Under the pieces are notes generated by a model. It was not told the origin of the DNA, did not search any database, and worked only from the letters and a program-made list of their open reading frames with translations. A DNA stretch of 64,000 nt from Dendrobium chrysotoxum (lineage: Eukaryota; Streptophyta; Magnoliopsida; Asparagales; Orchidaceae). Below, piece after piece: positions 44,691-56,877 of this stretch. The translations under genes and the position numbers were made by a program. Location of the stretch: contig CM034307.1 in NCBI GenBank assembly GCA_019925795.1, positions 13,165,197-13,229,196 on the forward strand. Direction: 5' to 3'. Every line of letters starts with the position of its first letter. The stretch's first letter is position 1.

Positions 44691-45599
44691 CTACTTTTCT
44701 ATTGGCGTTAGAAATCTTATCTCTAAAGGTCTCATGCTGAGTCGATGGACTCCATATTTCTTTAAGAGCTTTTTTTTATTTTTTTTAATATGAAAATGAC
44801 TTCCTCCATCTCTGATCAAAACTCTTTGCATTCCAAATCTTAAGAAAATATTTTTCTTTAAAAACTTGATCATAATTTGAGCAACAGATTTAGAAGTTGT
44901 CACTCCTTCAATCTTTTTTGAAACATAGTCTACAACAATAAGAATATATTGATTTTCATAGGATGGGACAAAAGGTCGCATAAAATATAATCCCCAAACA
45001 TCAAATATTTTTATTTCTAGGACATAGTTCAAATGCATTTCTTTTTGTAATATTTCCATTTCTTTGGCACTGATCACATTTCTTAATATATTTATTTACA
45101 TCTTTAAATCAAGTAGGCAAAAAGAATCTTTCTTGAAAGATTTAGAAGCAATTCTAAATCCTCCCAAATGTCCCCCATAATGCGAGTCATGACACTCCTG
45201 AAGGATTGATTCAATTTCTTCTTCAAGAACACATCTTCTCATAATTTGATCATTGCAAGATTTAAATAAATAAGGTTTATCCCAAAAATCAAATTTGGAA
45301 TCATGTAAAAAATTTCTCTTTTTACTAGGATTTAAATCATAAGGAAGTATACTACTAATAATAAAATTAACAATGTCTTCATACCATGGTGAATTATTTG
45401 CATGAAGTGCAAATAATTGTTCATCAAGAAAATTTTCTTTAATCTTCTCTTCATTTAATGTATATTTTTCAATAGAAAGTCTAGAAAGATGATCAGTAGT
45501 TTGATTTTCATTACCCTTTCTATCAAAAATTTCTACATCAAATTCTTGTAATAAAAGAATCGATCTTACAAATCTTAGTTTAGTGTCTTTTTTTATCAT
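44691..45599 (-). pseudogene. Athila-like integrase, broken
   Basis: The right part (45599-45096) holds the end of RNase H (FDVEIFDRKGNENQTTDHLSRL) and the integrase zinc-binding region (CHDSHYGGHLGGFRIA). The left part (45077-44691) holds the catalytic core: KIFDVWGLYFMRPF, ILIVVDYVSKKIE, DGGSHF. The first two catalytic acids are visible (D in FDVWG, D in RDGGSHF). The C-terminal end stops after a degraded YGVHRLS segment. The two parts are out of frame. Confidence 0.8.
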
Positions 45600-45695
45600 A
45601 ACATATTTGATAGATGCATGATTAGTATAACAAATTACTTCAATTCCAATTAAATAAAATCTAAATTTGTCATAAGAAAAAATAATAGCTAACAG

Positions 45696-46495
45696 TTATT
45701 TTTCAATTATTGTATAATTACATTGTGTAGAATTCAAAGTCTTGCTAGCAAAAAAAATGAAATAAAATTTCTTATCTTGCTTTTGTCTTTGAATAGAACC
45801 CACCGCAATGTCACTAGCATCATACATTACTATAAAAGGTATAGACCAATCAGGAGCAATAATCACAGGTGAAATAATCAAATATTTTTATAATACATTA
45901 AAGCTTCAAGACAAGCAGAATTAAATATAAATGGGATATCCTTCTCCAATAGTTGACATAAGGTTTTAGAAATTTTAGAGAAGTCATTAGTAAATCTTTT
46001 ATAAAATTCTACATGACCTAAAAAGCTTCTAATGCCTTTAATCGAATTGGGAGGGGGTAATTTTTCCATTACTTGAAATTTTGCTATAACTTCTTTTAAT
46101 CCTTTCTTTGAAACTTTATGCCTTATAATAATGCCCTCAATTATCATAAATTGACACTTCTCCCAGTTTAACACTAGATTTATTTCTACATATCTTTTCA
46201 AAATGGAAGTTAAATGCTCAAGACAATAATCTAATATAATGCAAAATAATGAGAAATCATCTATGAAAATTTCAATACCCTGCTCAATTAAGTTTGAAAA
46301 AATAGACATCATACATCTTTGAAAAGTAGTAAGAGCATTACACAGACCAAAAGGCATTCTCCTAAAAGCAAAAGTTTCATGAGGACTAGTGAAAGTAGTT
46401 TTATCTTGATCTTCAGGTATAATAGGAATTTGATGACATCCTGAATATCCATCTAGAAAATAATAAAATAAATTCCCTGCCAACCTATCTAGCAT
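45696..46495 (-). pseudogene. Athila-like reverse transcriptase and RNase H
   Basis: RT (46495-45878): LDGYSGCHQIPI, FAFRRMPFGLCNALTTFQRCM, and the catalytic box FIDDFSLF near 46245-46275, then FLGHVEFYKRF. RNase H (45881-45696): MYDASDIAVG, FASKTLNSTQCNY. A stop separates them. The N-terminal RT part extends toward 46770 with more damage. Confidence 0.85.
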
Positions 46496-46777
46496 CTACT
46501 CAAGAAAAGGCAAGCGAAAATGATCTTTTTTAGTGGTTTTATTTAATTTCTTATAACCTATATAGATCCTCCATCCAGAAATAGTTTTAGTAGGTATATG
46601 TTCATTATGTTCATTCATTATAATGGTTGATCCTCCTTCTTTTAGGAACACAATGAATATGATTAACCCAAGAACTATTTGAAATCAGCTAAATAATTCC
46701 AGTATCCAACCATTTTCAAATTTTTTTTAACAACATCTTTCATAGAAGGGTTAAGTCTTCTTTAAGGGTCAACTTTT

Positions 46778-47381
46778 TTATTGTATTAGCTTCCATAAAA
46801 ATTCTATGCATACAAAATGAAGGATTAATCCCCTTAATGTTAGTAATTTTCCATTCAAAAGCACTTTAAAATTACTCAACACCTTAATCAACTCACTTTC
46901 TTTATGTGGTTCTAAATTTGCAAAAATAATTTCAGGAAGAATAGAATTATTTCCCAAAAAAACATATTTGAGATGACAAGATAACGCCTTAAGTTCTAAC
47001 GTAGGAACTTCCTTAATGGATGGTTTTAAAGTTTTTTCGAAAGAGAATATTTCGATTAATGCAAAATTTTCATTGGTTAAGTTTTCATTTCTTACTACAC
47101 ATTCTCTTGACATATCTTTATTCTCTTCAATTTCTTCCTCTTTAGATAATCTCCCCTAGCAAGTATTTCTTAAGATTCTCTATTATTATATCTTCTAAAT
47201 TCACCCTGAAGTATTCTTTATTCTTTCCTTGAGGAAATTTTATAGTTTTAAGTATATCAATTTTATCTTTCTGATCTTGAACTCTCATAGTAAATTTGCC
47301 CTTTTGCACATCAATCATTGCTTTCCTAGTGGCAAAAAATGATCTTTCTAAAATGAGAGGTATTTCCTTATCTTCTTCCAT
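46778..47381 (-). pseudogene. Athila-like protease and linker
   Basis: The right frame (47381-47142) reads EEDKEIPLILERSFFATRKAMIDVQKGKFTMRV split by line breaks of decay, the segment that follows the aspartic protease active site in Athila-type elements. The left frame (47113-46778) has LELKALSCHLKYVFLG, the usual link to RT. The active-site triad itself should lie near 47520-47600 and is not intact. Confidence 0.75.
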
Positions 47382-48379
47382 ATCTAGAACAAAAAAATCA
47401 AAAAAAAAATAAATTTATCAACTTTAATCAACATATCCTCTATTACTCCTCTCAGGTAAGTAAAAGATCTATTAGTTAATTGAAGAGGAACAGAGGTAGG
47501 TTGATTCTCTCCAATATCTAGTTGTTAAAAAATAGAAAGTGGCGTGAGATTAAAACTAGATCCCAAATCACATAAAGCCCAACCATTGAATTTGTCTACA
47601 ATAGTAAAGGTAATGGAAAAAATCCCTGGGTCTTTATGTTTTTTCAGCTAGTTTCTTTTAAATTATAGATCTACACTTTTCAATTAGCACCACAGTTTCA
47701 AATTCACCTATATTTTTTTCTCGTCTTAAATATCCTTCATGAATTTTACATATGTGGGCATCTATTCTAAAGCCTCAGAGAATGGTATATTAATAGTCAA
47801 TTTTCTAATTACTTTCAAAATCTTTAAGAACTTCTTATCTTGATTTTATTTGATCAATCTCTACGGAAAAGGTGGATGTGGTCTCTCTTTAACTCTCCTA
47901 GTTACACATTGAGGTTATTATATAAATTGAGGTTGTTCTGTGGTAGATTTATTTTGTTCGAGATCAACATCATAATCATCCTTTTTATGCAGATCTCTAT
48001 TCTTGTAAGGATCTCCTAAATCTTTCCCACTTCTAAGTTTGATATTATGATATTATTCTTCCATTTATTTGTAATTAATAAACCTAGTGAGCTGACCTAT
48101 TTAATCTTCAATTTTTTTAACAGCATAAGATTTATTTAAAACTTGGATTCTTAATTGTAATATAATATTTTCCAAGGGCATTTTCTCATTACTTTCCTAA
48201 TAAAGCTACTCATAATCTGAGGGATAGTGCTGCAGTGCCTCATGTTTAAATGCAATGGTGTGTAGATTTTTAGAATTAATGTTGAAATTATCAAATCCCT
48301 CTGCCCTATTTTTAATCTTCAAGTTATTTATTTTTTTAAGAAATTGCTGCAACCTGTGCAATCAAGATTGATAAAGCAT

Positions 48380-48960
48380 CAAATTTATAAATTTTTGCTA
48401 CTTTTTTAGGATTTACACTGTTAGTAAGCCACTCAAAATTATTAGTAGTCATTTTCTCTATTAATTCATAAGCTTCCTCAAATTACTTAGACAGTATAGA
48501 TCCTCCAGTTGCAGCATCAATTATGGCTCTAAGAGATCTTACTAATCCATTATAAAATATTTGAATAATCAACCAATTATGTAATGTATGATGTGGGCAT
48601 TTTTAAGCATTTCCTTAAATCTTTTCAAACTTTCATAAATGGATTCTCCTTCAAACTGAGTAATAGAAGTTATGTCATTTCTATGTTTGGCAGTTTTTGA
48701 AGGTGGAAAACACTTAGCAACGAACTTATGAGCTAACTCATTCCTTGTAGTTATTTAACCTATGGATAAAGAATTTTAACCACATTTTATTTTTATCTCT
48801 TAGAAAAAAAAAGAAATGATCTTGGTTTAATAGCACCATCACTGACACCATTGTACTTAAATGTTACATAAATTTCAAAGAAATTAGCTAAATATAAATT
48901 AGGATCTTCTACAGGTGTTCTTCGAAACTGAGAGTTTTTTAACCATTTGAATAATAACTG
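48380..48960 (-). pseudogene. Athila-like gag core, decayed
   Basis: On the minus strand this reads NELAHKFVAKCFPPSKTAK, ITQFEGESIYESLKRFKEML, FYNGLVRSLRAIIDAATGGS and FEEAYELIEKM, with stops between. These blocks match the gag of plant Athila-type gypsy elements. Sequence from 47400 to 48380 is a further decayed gag/protease region with no clear frame. Confidence 0.75.
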
Positions 48961-49303
48961 GTTTTAATTCAAAATTATTAGCATGGATTGTAGGTATATT
49001 TAATATTTTGATGAATTTCATCTACTAAAGGGTTTGCATAATCCTTAAGAGATCTAGAATGATTTATCTCTAACTCAGGTTCAGTTATTTTTTAATTCTT
49101 TTTAATTTTCATAATATTAGAAAGGGCACTCTCAATATCAGGATCAAATTACCAAAGTTTTTTTTATTTCTATAAAGCATGCAACTAAAAATATACAAAT
49201 CATTAAAGTAGAATAAAATAAAATAATAAAAAGAAAAAAGTTAAGTAGGTCTAACTATGCAATTAAATAAATAATATAGTGAGAATTTTGCATAAAGCAA
49301 AAA

Positions 49304-49324
49304 TTACCCAGCAAAGGCAACAAT
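49304..49324 (-). promoter_or_regulatory. Degenerate gypsy primer-binding site
   Basis: Read on the minus strand, ATTGTTGCCTTTGCTGGGTAA resembles the TGGCGCCGTTGCCGGGGA site used by many Athila/Tat gypsy elements. It lies seven bases from the LTR end at 49332. Confidence 0.5.
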
Positions 49325-49331
49325 AACTTTA

Positions 49332-49475
49332 TGGGGGTTGTGGAGTAACCTATAGAATTATGAAAGTATTTATGGTTTTATCAATCTCTAACTATGCTTA
49401 GGTTTTCTTTGATATAAAAATCTATAAAAATGCCACTTAATATACACAAGTATACATGCTGAATCATGTAATATA
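49332..49475 (-). mobile_element. Athila-like LTR, segment left of LINE3
   Basis: It starts TGGGGGTTGTGGAG and matches 4254-4400. A 50-bp local duplication of the AATATACACAAGTATACATG block occurs at 49436-49520, overlapping the LINE3 boundary. Confidence 0.7.
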
Positions 49476-49578
49476 GTGTCAAATAATGTAATATACACAA
49501 GTATACATGCCGAATTAGGTTTTATGCGATAGCATTTTTCAAATTTTCTTCATTGTGAAATCTCTAATTTGGCCATTC

Positions 49579-50926
49579 ATGGTGGTTGAGGGTCGCCGAT
49601 CATCATCTGATGACCGGAATTCCTCAAACCCAATCCCTGTCATGCGTCCAAAAGAAATTTTGGATACAAAAGGTGGTTTTTTGTCCAAACGTGAGTTGTC
49701 TCACTATTCTTTTTTCAAGAATACTCATCTGGTTATTAAGGAAGGCCGACTAGCTTCCAATCGTGAGTATGTTCCTATTGGATCAAAAGGTAAAGAAGTA
49801 GTTTCTATCATTTGTTCAGATCATAAGGCTTCGTTGGGATATCTTGATTGTCCTCCTAAGGAAAATGATTTTAAGGCTTCTTCTTCTACAGGCTTTAATT
49901 TGGAAGTGCAACATTTTACCCATTTGTTAAATAACGAAGGCATCGGGGTTAACAATTCTTCGGATTTAGTTGGTTGTGAGTTACAACCAACTGCTTCTTT
50001 GCTAGATATCAAGAAGGTTGCGGTTGATTGAAATAAGGTTCTTGTCTTGGAGAAATAAGGTTTGATTAATGGGAATGTGTGGATTAAAACTCCACATATT
50101 AAAGTTAATTTTGTTCAAGAAGTTGTTGACAATATTGAGGAAGTGAATGTGGTTAAACTTGATATGGATAAAGAATGTGCTAATGCTCAAGTTTTGAAAA
50201 AAATCTTTAGTTGTTAAAATTCTTGGTAAAAACATGCCTTTTTCCATTTGTAGTCTTGAATTGAGGCGTCAATGGGGAAATTTTGGGGGCTTTCATCTAA
50301 CCTCTCTTGGGTTAGATTGGCTTTTGTGTTTGTTTCAGTCTTTTGATGCTTTGGAGGAAGTTTTAAATGGTGGTCCATGGTATGTGGGTGGTTTCATAGT
50401 TGGTATTGATAAATGGACACCTGATTTTTCTCCTCTTTCTATGGATGGAATATCTTCGCCTATTTGGCTTCAATTGCCTCATTTACCTCTTCATTGTTGG
50501 GATAAAGTTAATGTTACTAAGATTGTATCTTGAATTCGAACCCCCTTGTTATTTGATGGAAACATGTTTAAGTGGGAAAGAAGGGAATTTGTTAGGGCTT
50601 GTGTTCAAATTAATTTGAATTCTAAGCTTCCTTTTGGAATTTGGGTTGAAGGGTTGAGTGGAAAATTTTTCCAAAAATTTGAATATGGGAATTTATCTTC
50701 CTTATGTTTCAAGTGTGGCAAGATAGGACATACAATTCCTTTTTCTCCTAATGTCCCAGTTGAAGTGAAGTCTCAAGAGTTTCATGAAAGTGTGTTGGAC
50801 TTTGTCAGGGAAATCTCAAAATCAGATAATGAGCCATCCTATGGCCCTTGGATGCATGTTAAATTCAAGAATAAGGAGAGAAGGAAATTTATTCAAAAAG
50901 ACCTGGATGGTGGTATTCCATTATAA
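49579..50926 (+). pseudogene. LINE3 ORF1: DUF4283 and zinc-knuckle protein
   Basis: Start at ATGGTGGTTGAGGG. Breaks at 50029 (stop), near 50050 and 50210, and 50531. DUF4283 is well kept: LELRRQWGNFGGFHLTSLG, VLNGGPWYVGGFIVGIDKW, PLHCWDKVNV. The zinc knuckle reads CFKCGKIGHTIPFS, so the last Cys is Ser. It ends DLDGGIPL with a stop at 50924. The role in nucleic-acid binding is by homology with LINE1 ORF1. Confidence 0.8.
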
Positions 50927-52208
50927 TCTGATTCTCAAATCTGTGTGGATACTTGTATTGTTTATGATGGAAAGGATATTGAGAATGATTCAGTTATGCT
51001 TGGTAATAACTCTCAAGGTATTGGGGATAAGTTTGGAGAAATTTCTGATAAGGCTGTATCAAATTTGGTAACAAGCAATAACTTTAATGTACTATCTCAT
51101 GAGGTTGATGTCAACACTTTGTTGAAGTTGCTGTTAATAAAGATTCAAACATTGATACGACTGGTATGGATCCTGGTTGTGGGACTAATAGGGGACCTTT
51201 TGTTGATGTTATTGAAGAGGAAGACAGATTGGAAACTGCTGATGACGTGTTTAAAGTGTGTGGTCCTGCTGTTTAATGTGAAGGATTAGTAAATACTGGA
51301 GTGGTTGTTGCTCTGGATTTTTTGTCAGTTGAAGAGGATAGCAGGTTGGAAGGTAGTGTGATTCAGATTCCTAATGCAACGTCTAATACTGATTTGGGTT
51401 TACAAAATGAGGATATCTTGAAGAATGGTATGGATGCGAATTCTTCAAGAGGTAAAGTTAAACTATTTAAGGAATTGTAATCTCTAGGTCTTGTGGAACT
51501 TCTACCTAGAAGGAGGAAAGTCGGTTTGGGATTATAGGTCAGTATTGGGGATCATTCTCCACCTATTACCTGAAATGAATTTTCGTGTGGATGGTATGGA
51601 TAGAGAAGTTAGTTTTGAGGCTAATTGGGAATGTATAATTGGCAATGGTAATGAAGTTATTATTGTCTTTATTTATTACTATTCAGTGTTTGCTGTAGAT
51701 GATAAAGATTACTGTTTATGGAATAGGGCTGAATTTCATTGGCTATGGGAGTTCTGTTTCATAAAGATTATTTTTTTGGCAAGTTGTATTGGTTATGGTC
51801 CAAGGATTGAAGATTGTTACTTTGGCAAGAGTTCTGATGTTGAGGTTGATTTTGTGGTTTTTTTATAGATAACTATTGTTTCTTAGTTTTCTATATTATT
51901 TTTTATTTGCATAATGGAATTAGAGTAATTATATTTGGGACTCTTACTATTTTTTACTTTTTATCAATTTGGGAAATCTGGGATACTAACCAACCTTGTA
52001 GGTTGTTTGATATTTGGTTTCCCCGCCACCCACTTGGTTTAAAGTAAGAAATAGTGGATCTTAGTTTCATTATGATAGTTTCATTCTGTCAAATAATTTT
52101 TTCAATAAGGTTTCAATTACTTTGTTTGGATTGGGAACTAGTAGTTTTATTTCCTTTCTACTTTGTATTAGGTGTTTTTTCCTACTTTTAATGCAATTTA
52201 CATTCCTT
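50927..52208 (+). other. LINE3 region between ORF1 and poly(A)
   Basis: The first part (to about 51480) resembles the variable polar tail of ORF1 with shifts. A frame at 51491-51868 encodes a Trp/Tyr/Phe-rich segment I do not recognise. From 51869 the T-rich 3' UTR runs to the poly(A). No endonuclease or reverse transcriptase motif was found. Confidence 0.6.
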
Positions 52209-52217
52209 AAAAAAAAA

Positions 52218-52621
52218 GAATCATGTAATATAATGATAGTGTAGAGTATCAATTCCATGAGGAAGATATGCTCAATTGCAAAAACCAGTACTATCTACTA
52301 AAATTATAACAACTATTCTACTTGATAAAAATATATGTTTTAGAAATTTAATCACTTAAATAAAATAACATGATGGTAATGAATACACTATATGGATATA
52401 AACTTTTTTATTGATGAATGTAAATAATATATTTTTTCAATGAATCTCTTTTAATTATGATGCTATTCAGATCATATGCATTCCTAAATCTCTGTCGAGC
52501 TTGTAGGAACAAAGGATGTTCACTGACCTCCTACAAATATATCATCTCCTTAAGAATTTAGTAAATTTCATATCCTATGCCTAGATATAACACATACTTA
52601 TTCAATATTTTTGGTTATGCC
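52218..52621 (-). mobile_element. Athila-like LTR, segment right of LINE3
   Basis: Continues the LTR match with 4390-4680: GTAGAGTATC, CATATGCAT and AT-rich blocks in the same order. It is cut by Copia C at 52622. Confidence 0.6.
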
Positions 52622-53768
52622 TATTACAATCTGGATCGAAGTCTAGTGATTTTGATGATAATAAATATTATTGGATTCATTACTATCCTATCTCCTGTTC
52701 ATGTTATTATTACATATATATTTTCTTATGCACTAAAATTTTAGGTCCACAGTACAGTGTGCACATTGATCAGCTCAAGACTGGGAAGAATAAGGATATG
52801 TGTCCTGAAGATTTTATTATTTTATTTTTTCTTATTTTTATATTTCTTGAGTTAAATTATGTATTGGGTTGAAGCTAAACTTGGTGACCTTGCACACACA
52901 CACAAAAGGGACTAAGACAGTGAAAAAATTATGAGTAAAATTTTTTGAACTAATCATACTGTATAATCCATATCGTACTGTATGATTAGTTATTCAAAAA
53001 ATCATTAAAATAACTAATTGTGATAATTAAGGTAATTTGAACGAATCGTACTACACAATATATATCATATAGGATGACTAATTGAAATCAAGATCCCAAC
53101 CACGAATCATAATTTAAGTAATATTTTAAAATTTAAATTTTGTACAAATCAAACCGTATGATAAGTATCGTACAGTATGATATAATTAAATCTTACCTAA
53201 TATAATCCTATAATTAGATAATGATTTTGGATTATTTGATCCAGTTAGATCGTACAGTACAATTGGATTCAATCGTACTGTACAACTCGATCTTTGCATG
53301 GGTTAATATTTTATGGTCATCAATCGTACGGGATGATAATCCAAGTTATTTAAAATAATCATATTGGACAATCAACATAATTTATTGAACTGATCATATA
53401 ATTCCCTATTCTTCGTACAATACTAATAGGATTATTTGAACTAATCATAACGTACGATCTTAGATCATACTATAAAATCAGTATCGATAGAATTAAATTC
53501 TAGGCCTTTTGTGAATCCTTATATTTAATCTCTTAATTAGACGTATTTCAACTCTTTTAGCTAATGAGTGTTCTGGAGAGAGAGCTTGGAGAAGGGATCT
53601 AGGAGAGCTTTGGGAAGAAGAAAGGGGAAGCTTATGTGTCAGGGAGAAGTAGTGTGAGGGGTTCGCATAGTTTCTCCGATCAAGTATCTTGCCGTATTTC
53701 CACCAGGTGTCTGTTTAGGTTTCTTGGGTGGCTCTGGGAAGCAGTTCTTCAACTTAAAGACGGTTGAG

Positions 53769-54000
53769 GTTCCATGCCTTCACCATGAAGGTAAAAAAAT
53801 AGGTTCAAGTTCTCTTCCATCACCAAGAGGGTTAAAAAGAAGATTCAGCTTCTCTGCCATCACCAGGAGGGTGAGAAAGGAGGTCAAGGTTCTCTGCCAT
53901 TACCAGGAGGGTGAGAAAGGAGGTTATTATTCTCTACCATAATGGGTTGGTGAAAAGATTATAAGGGCTTCTCTGCCTAGTTATGAGGGCTAAAGGAGAG
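53769..54000 (+). repeat. Six-unit hairpin minisatellite, Copia C LTR
   Basis: About 40-bp units with TTCTCTGCC at the left and AAAGGAG-like at the right. Stems are TCACC/GGTGA, TTACC/GGTGA (one wobble pair), TAGTT/GGCTA (wobbles) and weaker ones, often with the loop AGGAG. This is the same position and frame as the Copia B array but with different stem sequence. Confidence 0.8.
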
Positions 54001-54337
54001 ACACTAAAATTTAGTACAATACTCAGAGAGGAGGAATCCGGGGAGTAAACGTGGTTTAGATCATTATTTGACCAAACCTTTATAAAATTTTTGGTGTGTT
54101 CTCTCTAGTTTTTAATTTCTGCACTTTACATTTTATGCATTTTATTTTTATGATAATTGCTTGTTATAAATTTGTGATTGATGCTTCAATGTGTTAATTA
54201 AAATATCATTATCATTATTGTAACTTTTGATAAAATTATTTTCTTCTGCATTTGGTGATAAGTGTTGTTATTATTAAAATCCCAAAATCAAAAATAATTT
54301 TATATTTTCAAGTAAGAGTTTTAAAACTACCAATTCA

Positions 54338-54359
54338 CCCCCCCCCCCCCCCCCCCCCC
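54338..54359 (+). repeat. Run of 22 cytosines
   Basis: Expansion of the short C run found at the same LTR position in Copia A and B (six to eight C). Confidence 0.95.
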
Positions 54360-54423
54360 ACCTCTTCTTGGTGTACCTAAGGATAGTTAACTTAGGCTTA
54401 ACATCCCACATCAAACTTTTAAT

Positions 54424-54435
54424 TGGTATTAGAGC
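54424..54435 (+). promoter_or_regulatory. Copia C primer-binding site
   Basis: TGGTATTAGAGC, one base different from the initiator Met-tRNA site, two bases after the LTR. Confidence 0.85.
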
Positions 54436-54480
54436 AGTTCTCATAAATAGTATTTTAGAAAACCTAGAGAAAAATGATTC

Positions 54481-56257
54481 ATGGCACATCTTGGTAATAG
54501 AAATACTATAGAGAGTTATTCTATAACTCATTCACCTTTGTTCGACAACATACCATTTGATTTTTGAAAAAATTGCATGTCTATATTTCTATAATCTATA
54601 GATTTTAGAATTTGGCATATATTTCAAACTAGTTATTCACTTCTATCTCAAATGGTTAATGGAGTTAAAACTAATGACCTGATTACTATATGGAGTCATG
54701 AGGATAGAGATTTTGCTCAATTGATTGAAAAATATTTGAATTGCATTTTCTATGCTTTGAAATCTAAAGATTATATGAGTCTGTCTACATGTGCTATGAG
54801 AAATAAAGTATGGGATAGACTATGCATCACATACGAGGGACCTAGTGATGTCAAATAGTCTAGGTTAAACATTCTACAACATGACCATGAACTCTTCTGC
54901 ATGAAACCTAGCAAAACTATATCTAAAATATACACTTGGTTCACTCGGATAGTGACATCCCTACATGCATTAGGTAGAGAACTTTCTATTGCTAAAAAAG
55001 TTAACAATAATTTATGTTGCCTACCTAGTGATTATGATGATAATGTCACAGCAATTTCTAAATCAAAAGACTTGAATGTGTATTCGATTGATAACTTGCT
55101 TAAATCGGTTATTTCCTACGAGCAAGGCGTGAGTCAAAGGTTACATGATATAGGTGACAAGAAAAGGGAAAAGACTGTGGCCTTGAAACCTAATGACTCA
55201 GAAAGTGATAGCTCTACAGCTAAAGAGGATGGCAACATTGCTTTAATGACCCATCAGTTCAAAAGTTTCCTAAAAAAGTAGCAAGAGTGTCATCACCAAT
55301 AATGGAGCAAGGTAAGAATAATAGAAATTTTAAAGCATCATCTAACATAATTTATTTTGAATGCAGGAAACCAAGGCACCTGCCCCAACCTCAAGATGCA
55401 CCCAATCAAAAAAAAGGTGAAGAAAATGGAAAGTTCAAAAAGGGGAAGCAACCGACATAGAAAGTAATTTGTGCTGACTCTGCCTCAAAATTATCTAAAC
55501 AAGAAGTAGAGGAGGAGGTAACAAAATTGTGTCTTATGACTAATAATAATCTTGATCATTCAGATCAAGATTAGGTATATCAACTATCCTATGATGAACT
55601 TTTTATTATATCTGAAAAAATCATGATTCATAGAGGAAGCTTAAAAAGACGTATGCTAGCTTATATACTGACTTTTCTAATCTATAAAAAAAACATGATA
55701 GTCTGATAGTTGAGCTTTCTACTTTAGATAGTAATCACATATCTTTACTTGATGAATTTGATACATTAAACAAGAAGCATATCAATTTAACCAATGCATA
55801 TAAATTATTGAACTCAAAACATCTTAAATTAGAAGATTCATTCAAAACATTAGAGACATATACATCTAAGCTTGATGGGAATGAGCATGCATTAAAACTA
55901 GAAGTTACAAGCTGTGAAAGTGCCAATCAATTCATAAGAGCAAAAATCCATGCTTTTAAATAAAATAGAACACATCCTACACTACCACAATCGTACAACC
56001 CCAAATTAGTGCATGCATCATACATCCCTAAGAAGGGGCACATCTCTCAGAATAAATTAGTAAATCCTTTTCATGGGATTAAGTGTCATTCTTTTAGCAT
56101 GTAAATTAATATAGCCCACACTTGCATGATACACCATAGGACGCATCTACTGTGTAGACCCAAATCACTTGCACGATAACATTGAATGCTTGTAAGTCAC
56201 TCATTATTGCATAAGGTGGAACCCAAACTCACTTGGGTTCCCCAATCTAGCATGTAA
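54481..56257 (+). pseudogene. Copia C gag, decayed
   Basis: Starts ATGGCACATCTTGG. Stops occur near 54568, 54590, 54856, 55279 and later. Recognisable are SITHSPLFDNIPFDF, KVWDRLCITYEGPSDVK, KSKDLNVYSIDNLLKSVISY, a damaged knuckle FECRKPRH near 55355, and the coiled-coil part (LDEFDTLNKKH near 55750). It ends PKLTWVPQSSM with TAA at 56255-56257. Pol follows in the -1 frame, open from 56251. Confidence 0.85.
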
Positions 56258-56877
56258 TTGACTTTTTGGAGTGCTCTCAGAAAAGGCCTAGTGAGAGCAT
56301 GTGGTACCTAGACAGTAGATGTTCAAGACAGAAGATTGGAAAAATGAAATAATACATCACGCATGAGGCTAAGGCAGGAGGCAAAGTAATAGTTGGAGAT
56401 AATACCACTAAGAAAGTGGTCGGTACATATATGATTCATAATTCCAATAATTTTATTATTGAAATGTTTTGTTAGTAGATGACCTAAAATAAAACTTACT
56501 TAGCATTACTCAACTGTGTGACAAAAGCTTTAATATTAAATTCTTATATACTAGTTTCATGATTAGTTTAAATGAAATATTATTTTAGAAGGAAAAAGGT
56601 CTCACAATGTTACACACTTAATTTGAATTATATCGACTCTACTAATTCCTTATGTTTGAAAATAATCACTAATGAATCCCGGCTATGGCATAGGAGACTA
56701 TGTCATGTAAGCTTTAAAACTATTATGAAGATTGCCCAAAAGGACCTAGTTAGAGGCATACCCAAACTAAGATTCTCTAAAGACCATCTTTGTAATGCAT
56801 GTCAAGTATGGAAGCAAATCAAAACCTTCTTTCATTCAATCAAGGACATCATAAGCTCTAGGCCACTAAAAATTCTT
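56258..56877 (+). pseudogene. Copia C pol start: protease and pre-integrase, truncated
   Basis: Protease begins MWYLDSRCSRQ, again with DSR instead of DSG. A frameshift near 56460 follows, then SITQLCDKSFN. The pre-integrase finger is LWHRRLCHVSFKT with CNACQVWKQ. The frame breaks off after SRPLKIL at about 56877, exactly before the integrase core, where LINE2 sequence begins. Confidence 0.85.

Larger units (their letters stand above)
44691..49331 (-). mobile_element. Athila-like gypsy internal region, truncated in integrase
   Basis: Read on the minus strand from right to left: primer-site relic, gag, protease, RT, RNase H, zinc-binding and core integrase, in gypsy order, then an abrupt end at about 44691. 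Motifs in gag and protease resemble Athila-type plant elements. Its 5' LTR begins at 49332 and is split by LINE3 and Copia C. The 3' LTR is not present, so a deletion joined it to the plus-strand gypsy. Confidence 0.85.
49476..52217 (+). mobile_element. LINE3: L1-derived element with ORF1 but no ORF2
   Basis: It has a 5' leader, an ORF1 (49579-50926), a short region without RT or endonuclease, a 3' UTR and a poly(A) of 9 A at 52209-52217. The 15-bp direct repeat GAATCATGTAATATA occurs at 49461-49475 and 52218-52232, the expected target-site duplication. The element is therefore a complete insertion in the gypsy LTR that carries only ORF1, comparable to half-L1 elements of mammals. Movement would depend on the ORF2 of other L1 copies. 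Confidence 0.75.
52622..54421 (+). repeat. Copia C 5' LTR
   Basis: Starts TATTACAATCTGG and ends AAACTTTTA. It contains a palindrome cluster at about 52952-53482 built on ATCGTACTGTACGAT-like words, a six-unit hairpin minisatellite (53769-54000), a TATAAAA box near 54080 and a run of 22 C at 54338-54359 in the conserved CAATTCACC block. Confidence 0.85.
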
